A stretch of DNA of 64,000 nucleotides from Pycnococcus provasolii (GCA_938743325.2 OW568878.1:248001-312000), one strand, 5' to 3'; counted from the first letter of the stretch, positions 9,146-21,200 are shown. Notes: generated from the sequence alone by a model not told the origin. Made by a program: numbers and translations.

Positions 9146-9761
9146 AATGTCTTGGGAATGAATGAATACAAATAATAGAAAGGGAGCGTGTATAGTTCTA
9201 CCTGTCAGTTTCTGTTTTCTCCAAGGGTTGGTTGGTTGGTGGGACCACCTGCGAGAACACCCAACCAGGGGAAGCAGGGGGGGGGGGGGTTGAAAAATTA
9301 TGTTAACAAATCACACAAGAAAAGGAGTAAGGAATTATGTAGCGCTGAAGCATTTGTATGGGACTGGTGCAAGACCAGGGACGGGTTCCCTCTCCTATGG
9401 AGGGTTTACTACCTGGGCAAAAACTGGTGCAAAAACTGGTGCAGACTAAATTCACGTTGCAAGAGTTGAATATTTCTAGGAAGCACGACCTGAGTGCCCG
9501 TACTCTCGTACCGGGTTTGGGTGAAGGGCCGACCTATCGCCCCGTTGTTCCCCGCCGACCTAACGCCCCGTTGTGGAGAGGTCCTCCTGTTTTTTTCGCT
9601 ACCTCCAGGAGCCTCCTGGAGGTAGCGAAAAAACGGCCATCTCCGCCATCGCCATCACCACTCACCGCCCTTCAACACTCCCCTCCTTCGCTTGTCTGAC
9701 AGGCACCTGGGGCAACGCCCTCCTGCACAATCAAACGGGCAAGAGCCGCGGCCGCGGCCAT
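9146..9761. other. Divergent intergenic region with a strong hairpin
   Basis: It lies between the coiled-coil gene (-) and the S28 peptidase gene (+). It contains a G run (9280-9290), short direct repeats (aaaactggtgc twice near 9420; gccccgttgt near 9540 and 9564) and a perfect hairpin at 9591-9633. No protein-like reading was found. Confidence 0.6.
9591..9633. repeat. Perfect 20-bp inverted repeat with 3-base loop
   Basis: The arm 9591-9610 (ttttttcgctacctccagga) is exactly complementary to 9614-9633 around the loop gcc. It lies about 130 bp upstream of the S28 peptidase start. It could fold in RNA or extrude in DNA, or be the scar of a palindromic insertion. Confidence 0.9.
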
Positions 9762-11411
9762 ATGTTCCTGTTCGTGCGCCATGTTCATGTTGTCTTCAGC
9801 CTTTGTGTTTGTGTTTGTGTTTGTGTCTTGTGTACCAGTTTTTCGGTAATAGTCGCAGAAGGAGCACGATTTAAAAAAAGTCCTGGTGGTGGTGGTGGTG
9901 GTGGTGGTGGTAATCCTTTGTCATCCTTCGGTGGTCAGGATTGGTGGTTGGATAGGGTGGACGCATCATGGTCGTCGTCGTCTTGGACTTGGTCTTGGAA
10001 CTATTCATACATGCACCACCTTCGCATACCGTTCACTCCACCCGCTTCCTCCGACGACCTCGACTCCTCCGACCCTCGGACTTCCCATGATGTCAAGCTC
10101 GAAGTTATTCAGGTGCCGCTCGCGCGTTTCTCTCGAAGGCGCAATCAAAACAGCGAGACACTGGACCTGCACGCGTTCGTGCGCAAGTACACGACAATGC
10201 AGCAGACGCAGAAGCCCGGGGGAATTGGAATCCTCGTGATGGGTGGAGAAGGACCTTTGCCAGGCCTGCCAGGAGGATACGCCGAGACTCTCGCTGAAAA
10301 GTACAACGCAGCGCTGTATGTTGCCGCAGAGCACCGTTTCTATGGAAACTCACTTCCCACCGCATGCAAGGGCAGCGTTGCTTGTGGTCTGACCACAGAA
10401 AATCTTAAACACCTCAACGTTCAGGAGGCTCTGGCTGACCACGCCGATGTGATCAAAACCTTCGACCCGAATCTGGAACTGAAGTGGATCGCCGTCGGCG
10501 GCAGCTATTCAGGTGGCCTCTCGGCGTGGTTCCGTGTCGCGTATCCTGACTTGACTGTCGGTGCGCTCGCGAGCTCTGGAGTCGTCAACGCCCTTTTCGA
10601 CTTCCCGCAGTTTGACACGGCTGTTCACGGCGCCATCGATACCAACTGCGCGATGGCACTGCACCAAATCACAAGCGAAGTTGACGACAGGCTCAAACTG
10701 GCTCACCCTGCGGCAAATATCAAAAAAATGTTCGGCGCGCCACAGCACCTCACCGACACGGACTTTCGCTATCTTGTTGCCGATGCGTTCAGCATGGGCG
10801 TGCAATATGGACACAAGCATTTTTTATGCGATTCCCTCTTGAAGCCATCGCCAGCGTCAGATATCAACGAGTTGCTCGAACGGTACGTGACATGGATATC
10901 AAAGCAGTACGGATCTAGCTACGGCGCAGGTTGCTTCTACGACGCGGAGTGCATACGTGATGCATCGAGCGCCGACAAGTGGCAGCCTACTTCTCGCGCG
11001 TGGCGGTGGCAAAAGTGCACGCAGGTTGCCTTTTTGCAGTCGGCACCCGTGTCGTCTGCTTTGAGGTCGCCATCTCTCAACCTGATCTCGCTCATTCAGG
11101 AGTGCAATCAGATGTTCGGAGAGGAGACGACCGCAGAGCTGGCGGAAACGAATCGCGCATTCCAGAAGCGATTTGGCGGCGATCATCCTCGGGTGGATCA
11201 CGTCTTCTACAGCCAATTTTCGGATGATCCGTGGAGGGAGGCTGGTGCGCACGACGTCGCTGACGAGGCGTCGTGCCTTGCGGTGTGCGACGGATGTGGC
11301 CACTGCTCGGATCTTCGCACGCCCACGAACGACGACCCTGCTGGCGTGAAAGCGTGTCGCGCGAAGTTCGAGACTCTGCTCGCCAAGAAGTGGCTTGCAT
11401 CAGCAGCGTAG
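9762..11411 (+). CDS. Serine carboxypeptidase, peptidase family S28 (PRSS16/PRCP-like)
   Basis: This protein of about 549 residues starts at the ATG of 9762 (MFLFVRHVHVVFSLC...), which gives a signal peptide with an odd VCVCVCV core, then a poly-Gly run. The peptidase shows GGEGPLPG, VAAEHRFYG and the nucleophile motif AVGGSYSGGLSAWFR (Ser near residue 249). The catalytic Asp is likely in FSDDPWREAG (about 488) and the His in CGHCSDL (about 514), the order expected for this alpha/beta-hydrolase family. Paired cysteines around CDSLL, CFYDAEC and WRWQKCTQ fit a secreted or lysosomal enzyme. Family members cleave after proline near the N- or C-terminus at acid pH. The protein looks full length and has no introns. 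An in-frame extension upstream to 9573 crosses the hairpin and is not credible. Confidence 0.9.
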   Translation: MFLFVRHVHVVFSLCVCVCVCVLCTSFSVIVAEGARFKKSPGGGGGGGGGNPLSSFGGQDWWLDRVDASWSSSSWTWSWNYSYMHHLRIPFTPPASSDDLDSSDPRTSHDVKLEVIQVPLARFSRRRNQNSETLDLHAFVRKYTTMQQTQKPGGIGILVMGGEGPLPGLPGGYAETLAEKYNAALYVAAEHRFYGNSLPTACKGSVACGLTTENLKHLNVQEALADHADVIKTFDPNLELKWIAVGGSYSGGLSAWFRVAYPDLTVGALASSGVVNALFDFPQFDTAVHGAIDTNCAMALHQITSEVDDRLKLAHPAANIKKMFGAPQHLTDTDFRYLVADAFSMGVQYGHKHFLCDSLLKPSPASDINELLERYVTWISKQYGSSYGAGCFYDAECIRDASSADKWQPTSRAWRWQKCTQVAFLQSAPVSSALRSPSLNLISLIQECNQMFGEETTAELAETNRAFQKRFGGDHPRVDHVFYSQFSDDPWREAGAHDVADEASCLAVCDGCGHCSDLRTPTNDDPAGVKACRAKFETLLAKKWLASAA

Positions 11412-12018
11412 TATGTAGAAGGGGCAAAAAGTAGTATGTACTACTTATTCTATTTATTTTATGGTAGAAAGATGATGCGCAGACACGTACGTGTGTCACT
11501 CACTCACTCACGTGTGTGTGCTAAATACTACAGCACCTGTTTTTTTTAAAGAAACTAATTCGTAGACAACTTAAACTGATCGTACTGTACTGTACATATA
11601 CTGTAGTTCGATAACGTACATAATACGGTAACTTAAGTAACGTGCTTAGACTAAGCGTGACGTGACTGCTTGCGCCCAAAATCAAAATCAAACTTGCCTA
11701 AGGTTAACCCTGGTCACCACCCTGGCTACCACCCCCCCAGACACCAGATGGTCCTGCCACACGTCCTGCCCGTGCTTGAACCCGTGAGTCTAATGAGCGC
11801 CCACTTCAGAAAACTTTACCGGGTAGCTTTCTGCTACCCGTCTGAGTTGACGCGTTGGCGTTGGGGATGGCGGGCAAACCCGGTAAAATACAGGCAACAG
11901 GTCCGGCATACCCTTAAAAAGAAGTCGTTCTCCCAACCGGTATTTAAAAAATGCCTTAACAAACAAACCCCTAGTTGGGCCGCCTCTAGGCTTGGAATAT
12001 TCTTGCTCTGGGTCATCC
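11412..12018. other. Intergenic, AT-rich
   Basis: The first part is probably the S28 3' region, with alternating gta/tac tracts (11580-11640). A small hairpin lies at 11820-11840 (cgggtagc, tttct loop, gctacccg). Open readings across it have no protein-like features outside the overlap with the DnaJ gene. Confidence 0.55.
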
Positions 12019-13044
12019 ATGGCGCAGCAGCAATCAATCTCGTCCTTACCCTTAAGTCGAAGTGCTTGTCGTCGTCGTCGGTCTATGAGATCTATGTCAT
12101 TCATGTCCTCAGGGTGCTCCTTCGTGCGGCCATCATCGTTGTCGCTTTCTTTATTGCTTTTTCTTTGCTTATGGTTGCTCTTCATGTGTGGTGTGCTGTT
12201 CGCGGCCGCTCTGGTCGATCCGTGGGCCATGCTCGGTGTGGATAAAGACGCGACGTTGCCGGAGATCAAACGTGCGTTCAAGGCGAAAGCGCTCCAAGTT
12301 CACCCGGATAAAGGTGGGACGGAGGAGGAATTCGTTAACCTCAGAGCTGCATACGACACGGTAACAGGGCATGATGCGGAGAGATGGAGAAGGCAAACGC
12401 AAGCAGAGCAAGAACAGGATAGCACGTTCGACGACTTCTTTAGCTACTTCGATGGGCGGTTCCGTGAATCGCACGCTCGAATTACTCTCTACATGAAGAG
12501 CGAAGGCGCGACGTTCGAGTTTTCGTATGCCGAGTTCGCCAAGCACGACTTTGACATGGAAAGGATCTTTCGCGCAAGCTTTGATAATGGCGCGAAGGTG
12601 ACGGCGACGGGATACAACGAGGGCGGCGAGGTGATCATGCAGGGTGCGGTGCACAGCCACGTCGCGCCAAAGAAGAAGCACATCAGCGGTAAGAGTGGTG
12701 GTGAAAAGAAGCTAAAGTATAAGCGAAAGATCGCGACTGCGACTACAGAGGAGAAGGAGGAGGATGGTGACTTGGAGAGTCGCGTTAGAGCGGAGACTCG
12801 TCGCCAGAGAAGAGTATACATTGTGGTCTGCGCGTGGATGAGCGTTGGTTTGGCGCTTATGATTTCCATGGGCGGGTACATTTTTTGGAGTCTATTTCGT
12901 TTGCACAGTCGCGGCATGAGCGGGAAGTCACCGCCGAGTGAGCTGATAGCGAAACTCCGAAACGACGCCGAGGACTTGGACGATTTGCCGTTTCCGATGG
13001 TGGCGATGCTCAACGCATCCACCACCACCAAGAAGGATACCTGA
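12019..13044 (+). CDS. Membrane-anchored J-domain (DnaJ) protein
   Basis: This protein of about 341 residues starts at ATG 12019. Order: basic Ser/Arg N-terminus, a hydrophobic segment (LSLSLLLFLCLWLLFMC, about residues 43-65), a J domain (DPWAMLGVDKDATLPEIKRAF, then KALQVHPDKGGTEEEFVNL) with the HPD motif that stimulates Hsp70 ATPase, a middle region without recognised domains, and a second membrane segment (VYIVVCAWMSVGLALMISMG, about 265-290). There is no Cys-rich or C-terminal DnaJ peptide-binding domain, so it is a type III J protein. The J domain directly follows the first TM, as in ER-luminal or cytosol-facing ER J proteins; orientation cannot be decided. The Hsp70 partner is unknown. 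The middle region includes a Lys-rich stretch (APKKKHISGKSGGEKKLKYK). Confidence 0.85.
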   Translation: MAQQQSISSLPLSRSACRRRRSMRSMSFMSSGCSFVRPSSLSLSLLLFLCLWLLFMCGVLFAAALVDPWAMLGVDKDATLPEIKRAFKAKALQVHPDKGGTEEEFVNLRAAYDTVTGHDAERWRRQTQAEQEQDSTFDDFFSYFDGRFRESHARITLYMKSEGATFEFSYAEFAKHDFDMERIFRASFDNGAKVTATGYNEGGEVIMQGAVHSHVAPKKKHISGKSGGEKKLKYKRKIATATTEEKEEDGDLESRVRAETRRQRRVYIVVCAWMSVGLALMISMGGYIFWSLFRLHSRGMSGKSPPSELIAKLRNDAEDLDDLPFPMVAMLNASTTTKKDT

Positions 13045-13455
13045 TATACAACACTGCCAATATATTATATATAGACTATTTAAATATTATAGTGAATCAA
13101 CACGACAACACAACAACACAGCACGACTCCCTAGACTAACTTAAGATTTAAGAAGTACTTTATGTGCGTGGTCTCAGAGAGCTTAGACTAAAATGGCGTT
13201 CATGTTCTCATTCTTCTTACGTGTAGGACTATTCAACAACGGCCCCCCCCCTATCAGGAAGTACTAATCTCCACAGCTTTACTGTATGCGTGCCTTGCCG
13301 CATTTTGGCGAAGCAGGCTTGCTCGTTTGACCTCCTCCATGGTAAGGTCACCTGGTGGTCCCGCCTTCCCCTGATGAGGTCGTTCCACACTCCACAGCAG
13401 GGTCTTTTTTGAGATTCATTTCAAAACGTCTGTCTCTTCCTCCTCGAGGCTGTCC
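13045..13455. other. Intergenic, no gene seen
   Basis: AT-rich 3' region of the DnaJ gene with an eleven-base C run near 13245, then the leader of the BRCT gene. Nothing else could be supported. Confidence 0.6.
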
Positions 13456-15129
13456 ATGGCGCATATTCGTGTCAGTGATCCATCTCCAGATTCTCCAGCT
13501 GCTGCCATGGCTACTACGGTTAGTGGTGGTGGTGGTGGAGTGTTTGGTGGTGGTGGTGGTTCCCCTCCTTTAGCTTTCAGATTCGTCGTTCCGGATGACC
13601 CTTTGTTGCACTCCGACTTAAACGCGTGTGACATGGCGCAGTTTTGCGCGGAAACGTCCGAGCTGATTCGTCAGAACGGAGGCGTCGTGGTATCGTACTC
13701 TCAGGTGGCTTCTTCACATCTTCTCTCGGAAGGGGTACCTCCAGAGAAAATAGACTACTTCGTGCTTGCGTCCTCGTCGTACGAAAACTTTGACAGCATT
13801 GCTAAACTCGCTTCACAACTCAACGCTGCACTCGTCTCCGACTTCTGGATCGAACACGTCATCGAACAAAACTGTGTCGGTGACCCGAACGACGTGAGAA
13901 TACACCACACGCCACTTCCTGCAGGCGGAATACCCGCGCTCGCTAACGTGAAAATCGCAATCACCGCAGTCAAGTCGCGTTCAGCTAAAGACGAAATCAA
14001 GGCGATGGCGAGTGTCGCGTTTCCAACCATGGAAGTGTGTCGCGACGACACGTTCACGCACCTCATTGCCGGCGAGCCGAGAGGAAAGAGGTACGAAGCG
14101 GCGACGTCTCGAGGGGACGTTCACATCGTCACGCCGAAGTGGCTGGAGGAGTGCCTCAGGAGGTGGGAACGCGCACCTGAGGAGGAGTTTGCACTTGCAG
14201 TCCAGCAGGAGGAGGAGGAGGAGGAGGAGGAGGAGGAGAACGAGAACGAGACGGCGGCGCCGGCGGCGGAGGAGGAGAAGGCAGCAGCGCTGGCAGTGGA
14301 GGAGGAGGCGGCGGAGGCGGCGGCGGAGGAGAATGAGGAGACAGTGGCGGCGGCGGAGGAGGAGACAGTGGCGGCGGAGGAGAATGAGAATGAGGAGCCA
14401 GCGGCGCCGGAACCGACCAAGCCAGACAAACGACGCGCCGAGCGCTCAAACGCGTGGGCGGCGTCGGCACCCAAAAAGGCGAGAGGTGCGAGAGGTGCTG
14501 CTGACGGTGGCATGCGAGGATTGGCGAGGATTGCAACATCATGCTGCCATACGGACGAAAAGCGAGATTTTCAACAGCTGGCTCGCCAGCGCGGGTTCCT
14601 GGTGCTGCAGGGGAAAAAGTGGCCATCGCCTCCACCGACGCACCTTGTGCTGCCGCGCCTGTTGCGTGTCGAAAAGGTTGTTTGCGCGCTCGCGGCGGGC
14701 GTGCCGCTAATGAAGCCGGCATGGCTTCACCAGCGGACATCGTCCTCCGTCGATACGCATGCCTGGACGGACGGGCTCGCGGAGGCGAGCGCTCATTGGA
14801 GGGCACGAGGTGGATGTGCGTTTGAGGGGCTGCGTGCTGCGGTGGTGGGCGGCAGCTTGACGCCGCCTCGGTCGACCATTGAGGCGATTCTACGCGCAGG
14901 TGGTGCGCAGTTGGTGGCGCCGCGTGCGGCGCAGATCGTCGTGTGCGCGGAGGCGCCGGCGGGAGATCATCTCCTGCGTGTGTCGCCGGAATTTATTTTA
15001 AGTTGGGTGACGACACTCGACGAGCCGCTCGCGGCGTGCGCGCATGGCACGCCAGCGAGCGGCGACGATCGGTGGGCGGAGGTAAACGCTCTAGCGGCGC
15101 GACTGCGTGGCGGAGTTGGTGTTTTTTAA
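13456..15129 (+). CDS. Multi-BRCT protein, probable DNA-damage mediator
   Basis: This is a 557-residue protein. A Gly-rich N-terminus precedes BRCT-like domains: residues about 35-135 (ending SDFWIEHVIEQN), about 155-240 (TFTHLIAGEPRGKRYEAA, then IVTPKWLEECLRRW, with the classic W), a long Glu/Ala linker (about 250-325), a third from about 370 (THLVLPRLLRVEKVVCAL, then MKPAWLHQ), and a fourth from about 455 (GLRAAVVGGSL, then AGGAQLV, ending SPEFILSWVTTL). Paired BRCTs bind phosphopeptides; the order and the degenerate C-terminal pair resemble PTIP/Rtt107/MDC1-type scaffolds, but no single orthologue can be assigned. It is probably nuclear. The Glu/Ala linker is encoded by gga/gcg minisatellite DNA (14205-14400), likely variable in length. 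Confidence 0.8.
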   Translation: MAHIRVSDPSPDSPAAAMATTVSGGGGGVFGGGGGSPPLAFRFVVPDDPLLHSDLNACDMAQFCAETSELIRQNGGVVVSYSQVASSHLLSEGVPPEKIDYFVLASSSYENFDSIAKLASQLNAALVSDFWIEHVIEQNCVGDPNDVRIHHTPLPAGGIPALANVKIAITAVKSRSAKDEIKAMASVAFPTMEVCRDDTFTHLIAGEPRGKRYEAATSRGDVHIVTPKWLEECLRRWERAPEEEFALAVQQEEEEEEEEEENENETAAPAAEEEKAAALAVEEEAAEAAAEENEETVAAAEEETVAAEENENEEPAAPEPTKPDKRRAERSNAWAASAPKKARGARGAADGGMRGLARIATSCCHTDEKRDFQQLARQRGFLVLQGKKWPSPPPTHLVLPRLLRVEKVVCALAAGVPLMKPAWLHQRTSSSVDTHAWTDGLAEASAHWRARGGCAFEGLRAAVVGGSLTPPRSTIEAILRAGGAQLVAPRAAQIVVCAEAPAGDHLLRVSPEFILSWVTTLDEPLAACAHGTPASGDDRWAEVNALAARLRGGVGVF

Positions 15130-15228
15130 TACTTTTTTAATTAAAGATACAAGTTACATACAAGTTACATATTTCACAGTAAGTAAGATTTAGTAGTAGT
15201 ACATTTGTGTACATACAATACAGTATAC

Positions 15229-18200
15229 CTAGTCATCGTCGCTGGTAGAAGACAGCAGGCGGCGGCCACCACCACCACCACCACCACCACCACCACCATC
15301 ACCACTGTCGGTAGAGCTGTCCAGGAGTGCTCGTTCCGCCAGCTTCCTCCTCATGTTTTTGATCCACTCTCTCAAAACGTGAGCTGCAGCACCATCAGGA
15401 CGCGGGATCGGAGCATTCCTAAACCTTCCTCCCACGTCATCCATATCCGTCTCCGTGTCCAAGTCGCTCAGCATCAAGTTGTCGCGGCTCTTCTGCGCCG
15501 TTCCTCTCCTCTTCTTGGCAGCATCTAGCCACTGGCGAATGAGGGACAGCGACTGGGGATGTAACACCATCTTCGTCGATCGCGTCATCGCCGCCGCCGC
15601 GTCGTCGCTGCCCGAGTCGTCGTCGCTCTCCGAACTTAGCACAGCCTGCTGTGCAGGCTTGCTGTGCATAGCCTTGCGCTGACCGCTCGCCCTCGCGTGA
15701 GAGAGCCAGGTGACCAACATCATTCGACTTCGAGGCGCCAAAATAACCGGACCCAAGTTTCTCATACGTCGTCCTCGTTCCGATCCATCCGAGCTCGAGT
15801 CGTCGTCCGAGCTGCTCAACGCACGCTTCGTCGTGCCGCGCTCGCCTCGCGCTTGACGCGCGGCGGCGAGCCAGCCTAGCAGGAGAGCCTGCGCGTCGTC
15901 TGAAAGACGCACGGGTCCGCCAAAGCGACGCATGCGTGCCGCAATGCCACCATCAGAATCGGAATCGGAGCTCGAGCTCAGCCCACCCACACGCCGGCCA
16001 AAGTGACCGCTCGCGCTCTGTCGCGCGTGCGAGAGCCACAGCCGTAGAATTCCATACGAGGATGGCGACAAATTCACAGGTCCCTCGAAGCGCATCTCCG
16101 GCCCATCATCGTCGGAATCAGAGTCATCCGAGATCGACACGCGTGCTCCTCCCTTCCTCAGCTTGCTAAGGCGCTTGGCGGTTCGCGGCGTTAAAATCTC
16201 AGTCAGCTGTTCCAAAATCCAGCTTCTATTGTACTCGAGGAACCTGTGCCGGAATGCCGTCGACGTCAAATCGGCAACAGTCAAGTCATCGATCGAGCTC
16301 CATCGTCCGCCACGCCCTTCGTCCTGAATGTCCTGCTTGACAGTTTCGAATGGCAGCTCATCGGGATCGTCGAGCAAGCCGTCCGAGAAATTTCGGCCGT
16401 CACTCTTGATGGCCCACAGCCCGCCGTAGTTCGCGATCAGCATTGCCGCACGCTGCACCATCGAGCAGCTGCCAAGCGTCAGCAAGCAGCAGAAGGAAAG
16501 CATGGGATCCTTGAACATGTTATACTCCACTCGCAGCATCATGGCGATGCTGAGCGCAAACACGAAGACGCCCGTCCCGGCAATTCCCACGATGAAGTAG
16601 AACTGCGACGAGAAGCAAAGCAGGTCAATGCTTCGCAGGCTCTCGCTGATCGACTGATCAGTCTGCGCCTCGAATCCCTTCCAGCGAGCCGAGCGATTAT
16701 TAAAGCGGTAGCTGGCGTACTTCATGTACTCGTACACCTTCCACCCGTGGAACAGCTCCTGCGTGTTGAAGATGAAGATGTCCATCACCATCTGGAATGG
16801 CATAATCACGAGAGCGAACAGAATGTAGATGATCAAGTCCTTCGTGCGGATGCCAAAAAGCTCGGCAAATTGGAGCTGCTCGTTGAAGTCGAAGTAGAAA
16901 TAAATCATGAAGGGGGTCATAATCAGCGTAACGCTGTTCACTCCCCAACCGGTGAGAAAGCTCATCAGGTCTTCCACAACACTTTCCTCACTTTCCACGT
17001 ATCCGCCCGCAAGGTCCGCGGCGACCAAATTGCCGCGAAGGCGATAGTACGTCCTTGTAATAAATGAATTGGCTCTCCCAACGTACTGGAACACCGCACC
17101 AAGGGCGGCATCCAAGAAGACGTACTCACCCAGACTGATCACGAAGTCCATGTACGTACCAAGCGTGAAGTCCGTAAAGTCCTCCGCAGCAATGGTGACG
17201 AGGCCACCTGTCATAGCCAGTCCCACGGACGTGGGACATGAAACGAGGTCCTCCTGCAGAAATTCGCCGACGTAGTTCTCAACCACAAGGTGCAACGCCT
17301 TCATTGCCACGAAAACTGTGAAGAAATTTTCGGAGTAGAACGTGGTGAAGGAGAACTCGATCAGTGCGATGTTGAGGCCATTCACCAGAATGTTGATCAG
17401 AATATAGTGTGAGCGCTTCCACGCCTCAGGATGAAAGATCGTGTCCTCATCCTCCTCGATGAACATTCCATCCGTCGTCGCTCTCTTCGGAACTAGAATT
17501 TTCGACGATGCCACCATCATGAATACGCTCACTACCATGAAGCACACCGCCATGCGCCCATTCATCGCACGCGTCACCTCGTTCGACGACAGCGTCTTGC
17601 CCAGGTTATCCAGGTCATCGGGGAAACCATCAATACCAATGTTGGCAATCAGGAGGCGCACTCCGTACTGTGCGGTGAAGAAGGGAATCATGGCAAGGAT
17701 CGTGCCGTAGAAAGGCGCCGTAGTTGCCACCGAAAGGTACGGCAGGAATCGGAACTTCGGCGGCTCGCGCAGGCGCGTGCAGATTCGGTTCAATAACCAG
17801 AAGGAGGCGTTGATGAAAACGGCTAGTCCGCCGAGACCGATGAAAAGCAGGATGTAGAAGAGGAAGTCGTATCGGAAGCTGTTAAGAAGGTTGAACCAGT
17901 TCAGCGCTTCCAAGCTGATACTCAGCTTGTACTCGCCATCGTGTTTCTTCACATTGACAAACTCGTCGAGCGTGAGTTCAATCTCGACCATTTGCTTGTC
18001 GTAGAAGGACTTCTGCCAGAAGCTCATATCCATTGACACTGAGGTGGGCGCCGTGCCCTTCTGGTACTGGCCAGCGGCTGAGGTGAATGTCACGGGGATA
18101 ATCGACTGCGAGGCTATGTCCGCCGCATACGCGCTCGTATCCATCGGCGGATCGGTGTCGTCTCGCGCTAGCATCGAGCTTTGGAACATCTTTTTGTTGG

Positions 18201-21200
18201 GCTCTGGACTCTCCGTGATGTAGAAAAGAGTATCCTGCTCCGCCTCGAACCAGCGAGAGAGCGCCGCAGCCTCAAGAATGTTTTCCTCATACAAGCACTG
18301 AAATTCTAGATTGCATCCGTCGGCATTCGGCATTTGCTGCTGCGGTGCCCACTGGAAAATGAAGATGGTTTCCTCTGGCGTTACGAGGTCGCATCCGCCG
18401 TAGTTGCCGATGGTGCTCGCCTCTCCCGTGCTCGACGTCAGCTCGTACTTTTGATACGGAATCTCTAAGATCTGGTAGAGATGCATGTAGCTGTCGAAGC
18501 CGCGGCAAGCGCTGAAGAAGGGTAGGTAGGATGCCGCGAAGAGATCTCGGTCGCCCTTCCAGTACTGGCTGGGATCCTCGAGAACATTTTTCTCAATCTC
18601 AATAATATCCGATACGAGGTTGCTGACGACCGTGCCGTCGTTCTGGCTCGCGAGCTCTCCCGCCGCAGCAGTTGCCTGATTGATTGCATCTTCGCTCTGC
18701 AGGAGGGTTCTTCGACGCCCCCTCGTGGCTGCAAGCGGATCACCGATGCTGACGCTGACGTTGTGATTTGCACCACTCCGGCCGAGCATGCGACGGCGCG
18801 CCAACACGAGATCTACCCCGAGGTCAAGAACCTCATCGGTGCCGTCTTTTTTCGCAAAAAAATCAGGATTCGCCTCGAGGAAGGCGTAGTACTCCTTCAC
18901 CTCACTCGATCGGCTTGAGTTGAACGACATGGCGAAGTTTGGCTCGGCGTTACGGCATGCCGGAAAGGGATTATCTTCATTGCAGTAAATGTACTCCTTG
19001 GACAACTGGCGGAATCGGATTTCCGTCAGCGGGATGTTGAGCGGGAGCTGGTAGTCGTCGTTTCGCGGCGTGATGACGTGGAATGCCGAATCTGGGGCAC
19101 CCGCCGCTCGCACACTCTCAGTCATCTCCATGCAGAGCGTGTCTTGGAATCCATCGCGGCTCTGCGCTTGGTACAAGCCGTGCAGCAGACGAATCTCCAC
19201 GCGGAACTCTGTTTCAATAAGCCCCATGATGTTCAGCTCGACAACGGTACGCTTTCTAACGAAATCAAGACCCTCGTACGGCTTGGTAGGATCCTTGATG
19301 GGATTGCCTTCCGGAGGACTCCAGAAAGACAGCCAGTACGGCAGCTCGATCGCAGATGTCGAAGGGGGGCACTTCTCCTCGTACTGGCGATCTTCTATGA
19401 TACCCATGGTCTTCACATTGATGCCATCACCGGTGTCATACGGCGGGCAAGGAACACGCTTGCGCTCGGCGGTGTCCTTCACGCAAGCCGTGCGGTCGAC
19501 TGCGTTGCCGGTGAAGACGATAATCTCGTAGTGCAGCGAGTAGTAAATCTCCGGATTGATGTTGCGGAAGTCGAATGTCAGTTTAGCAACATTGTTGTGC
19601 TTCAACTTGTACTTTGTCATCACGCGCCCGAGCGTGTCATTGTAAGGAATTTTGGGTTGAAATACAGCGCTAAGCAGATCGCGCTCCACGAAGACAATTT
19701 CGGGTTCCAACCGGTGGAAATTTTTCCCCAAGCAGGGTGCGAGATCCACGGGACCCGACGTGGTGTCAATACCACTGGTGCCATTGGTGCTCGTGCCATT
19801 GGTACCATTTACCGATGATGCGTCTAGTACTTCCACTGGAGTCGGGGGTGGAGGTGCCAGCACGGCATCGGGTGGCAACCCTGGCGGTGTCGGAGGCGGC
19901 GGAGATGGTGGAAAGCCTGCGAGCACGCTGTAATCATAACTGGGATCGTACGGCTGGGTACCGCCTTCGCCGTCGCCAGTGCTATTTGAGTCACCAGTAG
20001 CAAGATTGCCAAGCTCGCGGGCCCACACGTACATGAGCTGATCCGAACGAAGCGGCTGCACCTGCCAAAATGTGATACCATCGGCACGGCAGTCGAAAAT
20101 AGCTGTAGCGCCGGGAGACGATTCCGTACCCTCCACGCAGCGCGGGAGGATAACTCCGGTGCCAGCCGGGCAGTAGTGGCATCTCTGGCAGATGAACTGG
20201 AAACGAGACGATGCACTCGCACCCTCTGGACAGTAGTAGCCCGCTGGGCAGAGGTTGTGAAATTGCGACTCCGGCGTGGTACCGTAGCCACAGTAATATC
20301 CATCTGGGCACTTTTCTGTCGCGGTTGTAGTTCGCGCGTCGCAAACGTAACCCTCAGGGCAGAGTGTCGCCTTGCCAAGCGGCTGCGTCTCTACCATGTA
20401 GCAGCTTGCGTCAGCCTCTGGATCAGCATTCTCGCCAAGTTTACTCTGCGCATCCTCGCACGCGGTAACGAACTCGTTCGTGGGAATCTTGAGATCCTCG
20501 CCGAACGGCTTGTTGTTCTGCATTCCCTCAACGCCACAAACCGTTCCAGGATTGCAGGGAATGCAGAGACTCTCCTCAGTTACTCCCGTTGCCGGACTCC
20601 AAGATCCCATCGGGCAGTTTCGGCACGTGATTGAATCGCGAAGCGAGCGGAACGTGCCGGCACGGCAAATGCTCGGCTTGAAAGTGCCGTCGAATGGCGC
20701 TTCGTATCCCGCGGGGCACGGAAGGCACGAGTCGAAGCCTTCGTAGTGCGTGTAGGTTCCTGGCAGGCAAGGCGTGGGCTGAGCATTGCCGATGCCTCGC
20801 GCGAACGATCCACGAGGCGCGGGAATGGGGATGTAAGTGCCCTTTGGGCAGTAGTGACCGGCGGGGCACTTGAACATCGGATTGCTGATGTCGATGCCAG
20901 TCTCTCCACCCTCGGTCTCCTGTGTCTGAAGTACGTCCGTCTGCCGATCCGAGGTGGCCCACTCGCAGTAGCTGCCCTCCTTGCACGGCTGAGGCGCGCT
21001 GAAATCACCCTCAATTGTCACATTGCCAGTCACACCGCTCGTACAATACGTGGCGGGCAGGCAAGGCTTCGGGCGAAAGTTTTCGACGTTCAGCGCAAGA
21101 GGGCTCGACCGCAGAAGCTGAGCCTCGTCTAGACTTGCGAGAGGATTCATGGTGAGCGTATTTGCCAAGCAGTAGTGACCGGCTGGGCAACGTTTCGACG

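Noticed and set aside
11670-12245. 191-codon plus-strand frame ahead of the DnaJ gene
   Set aside because: Its hydrophobic end overlaps the DnaJ TM in another frame, and the rest lacks protein features.
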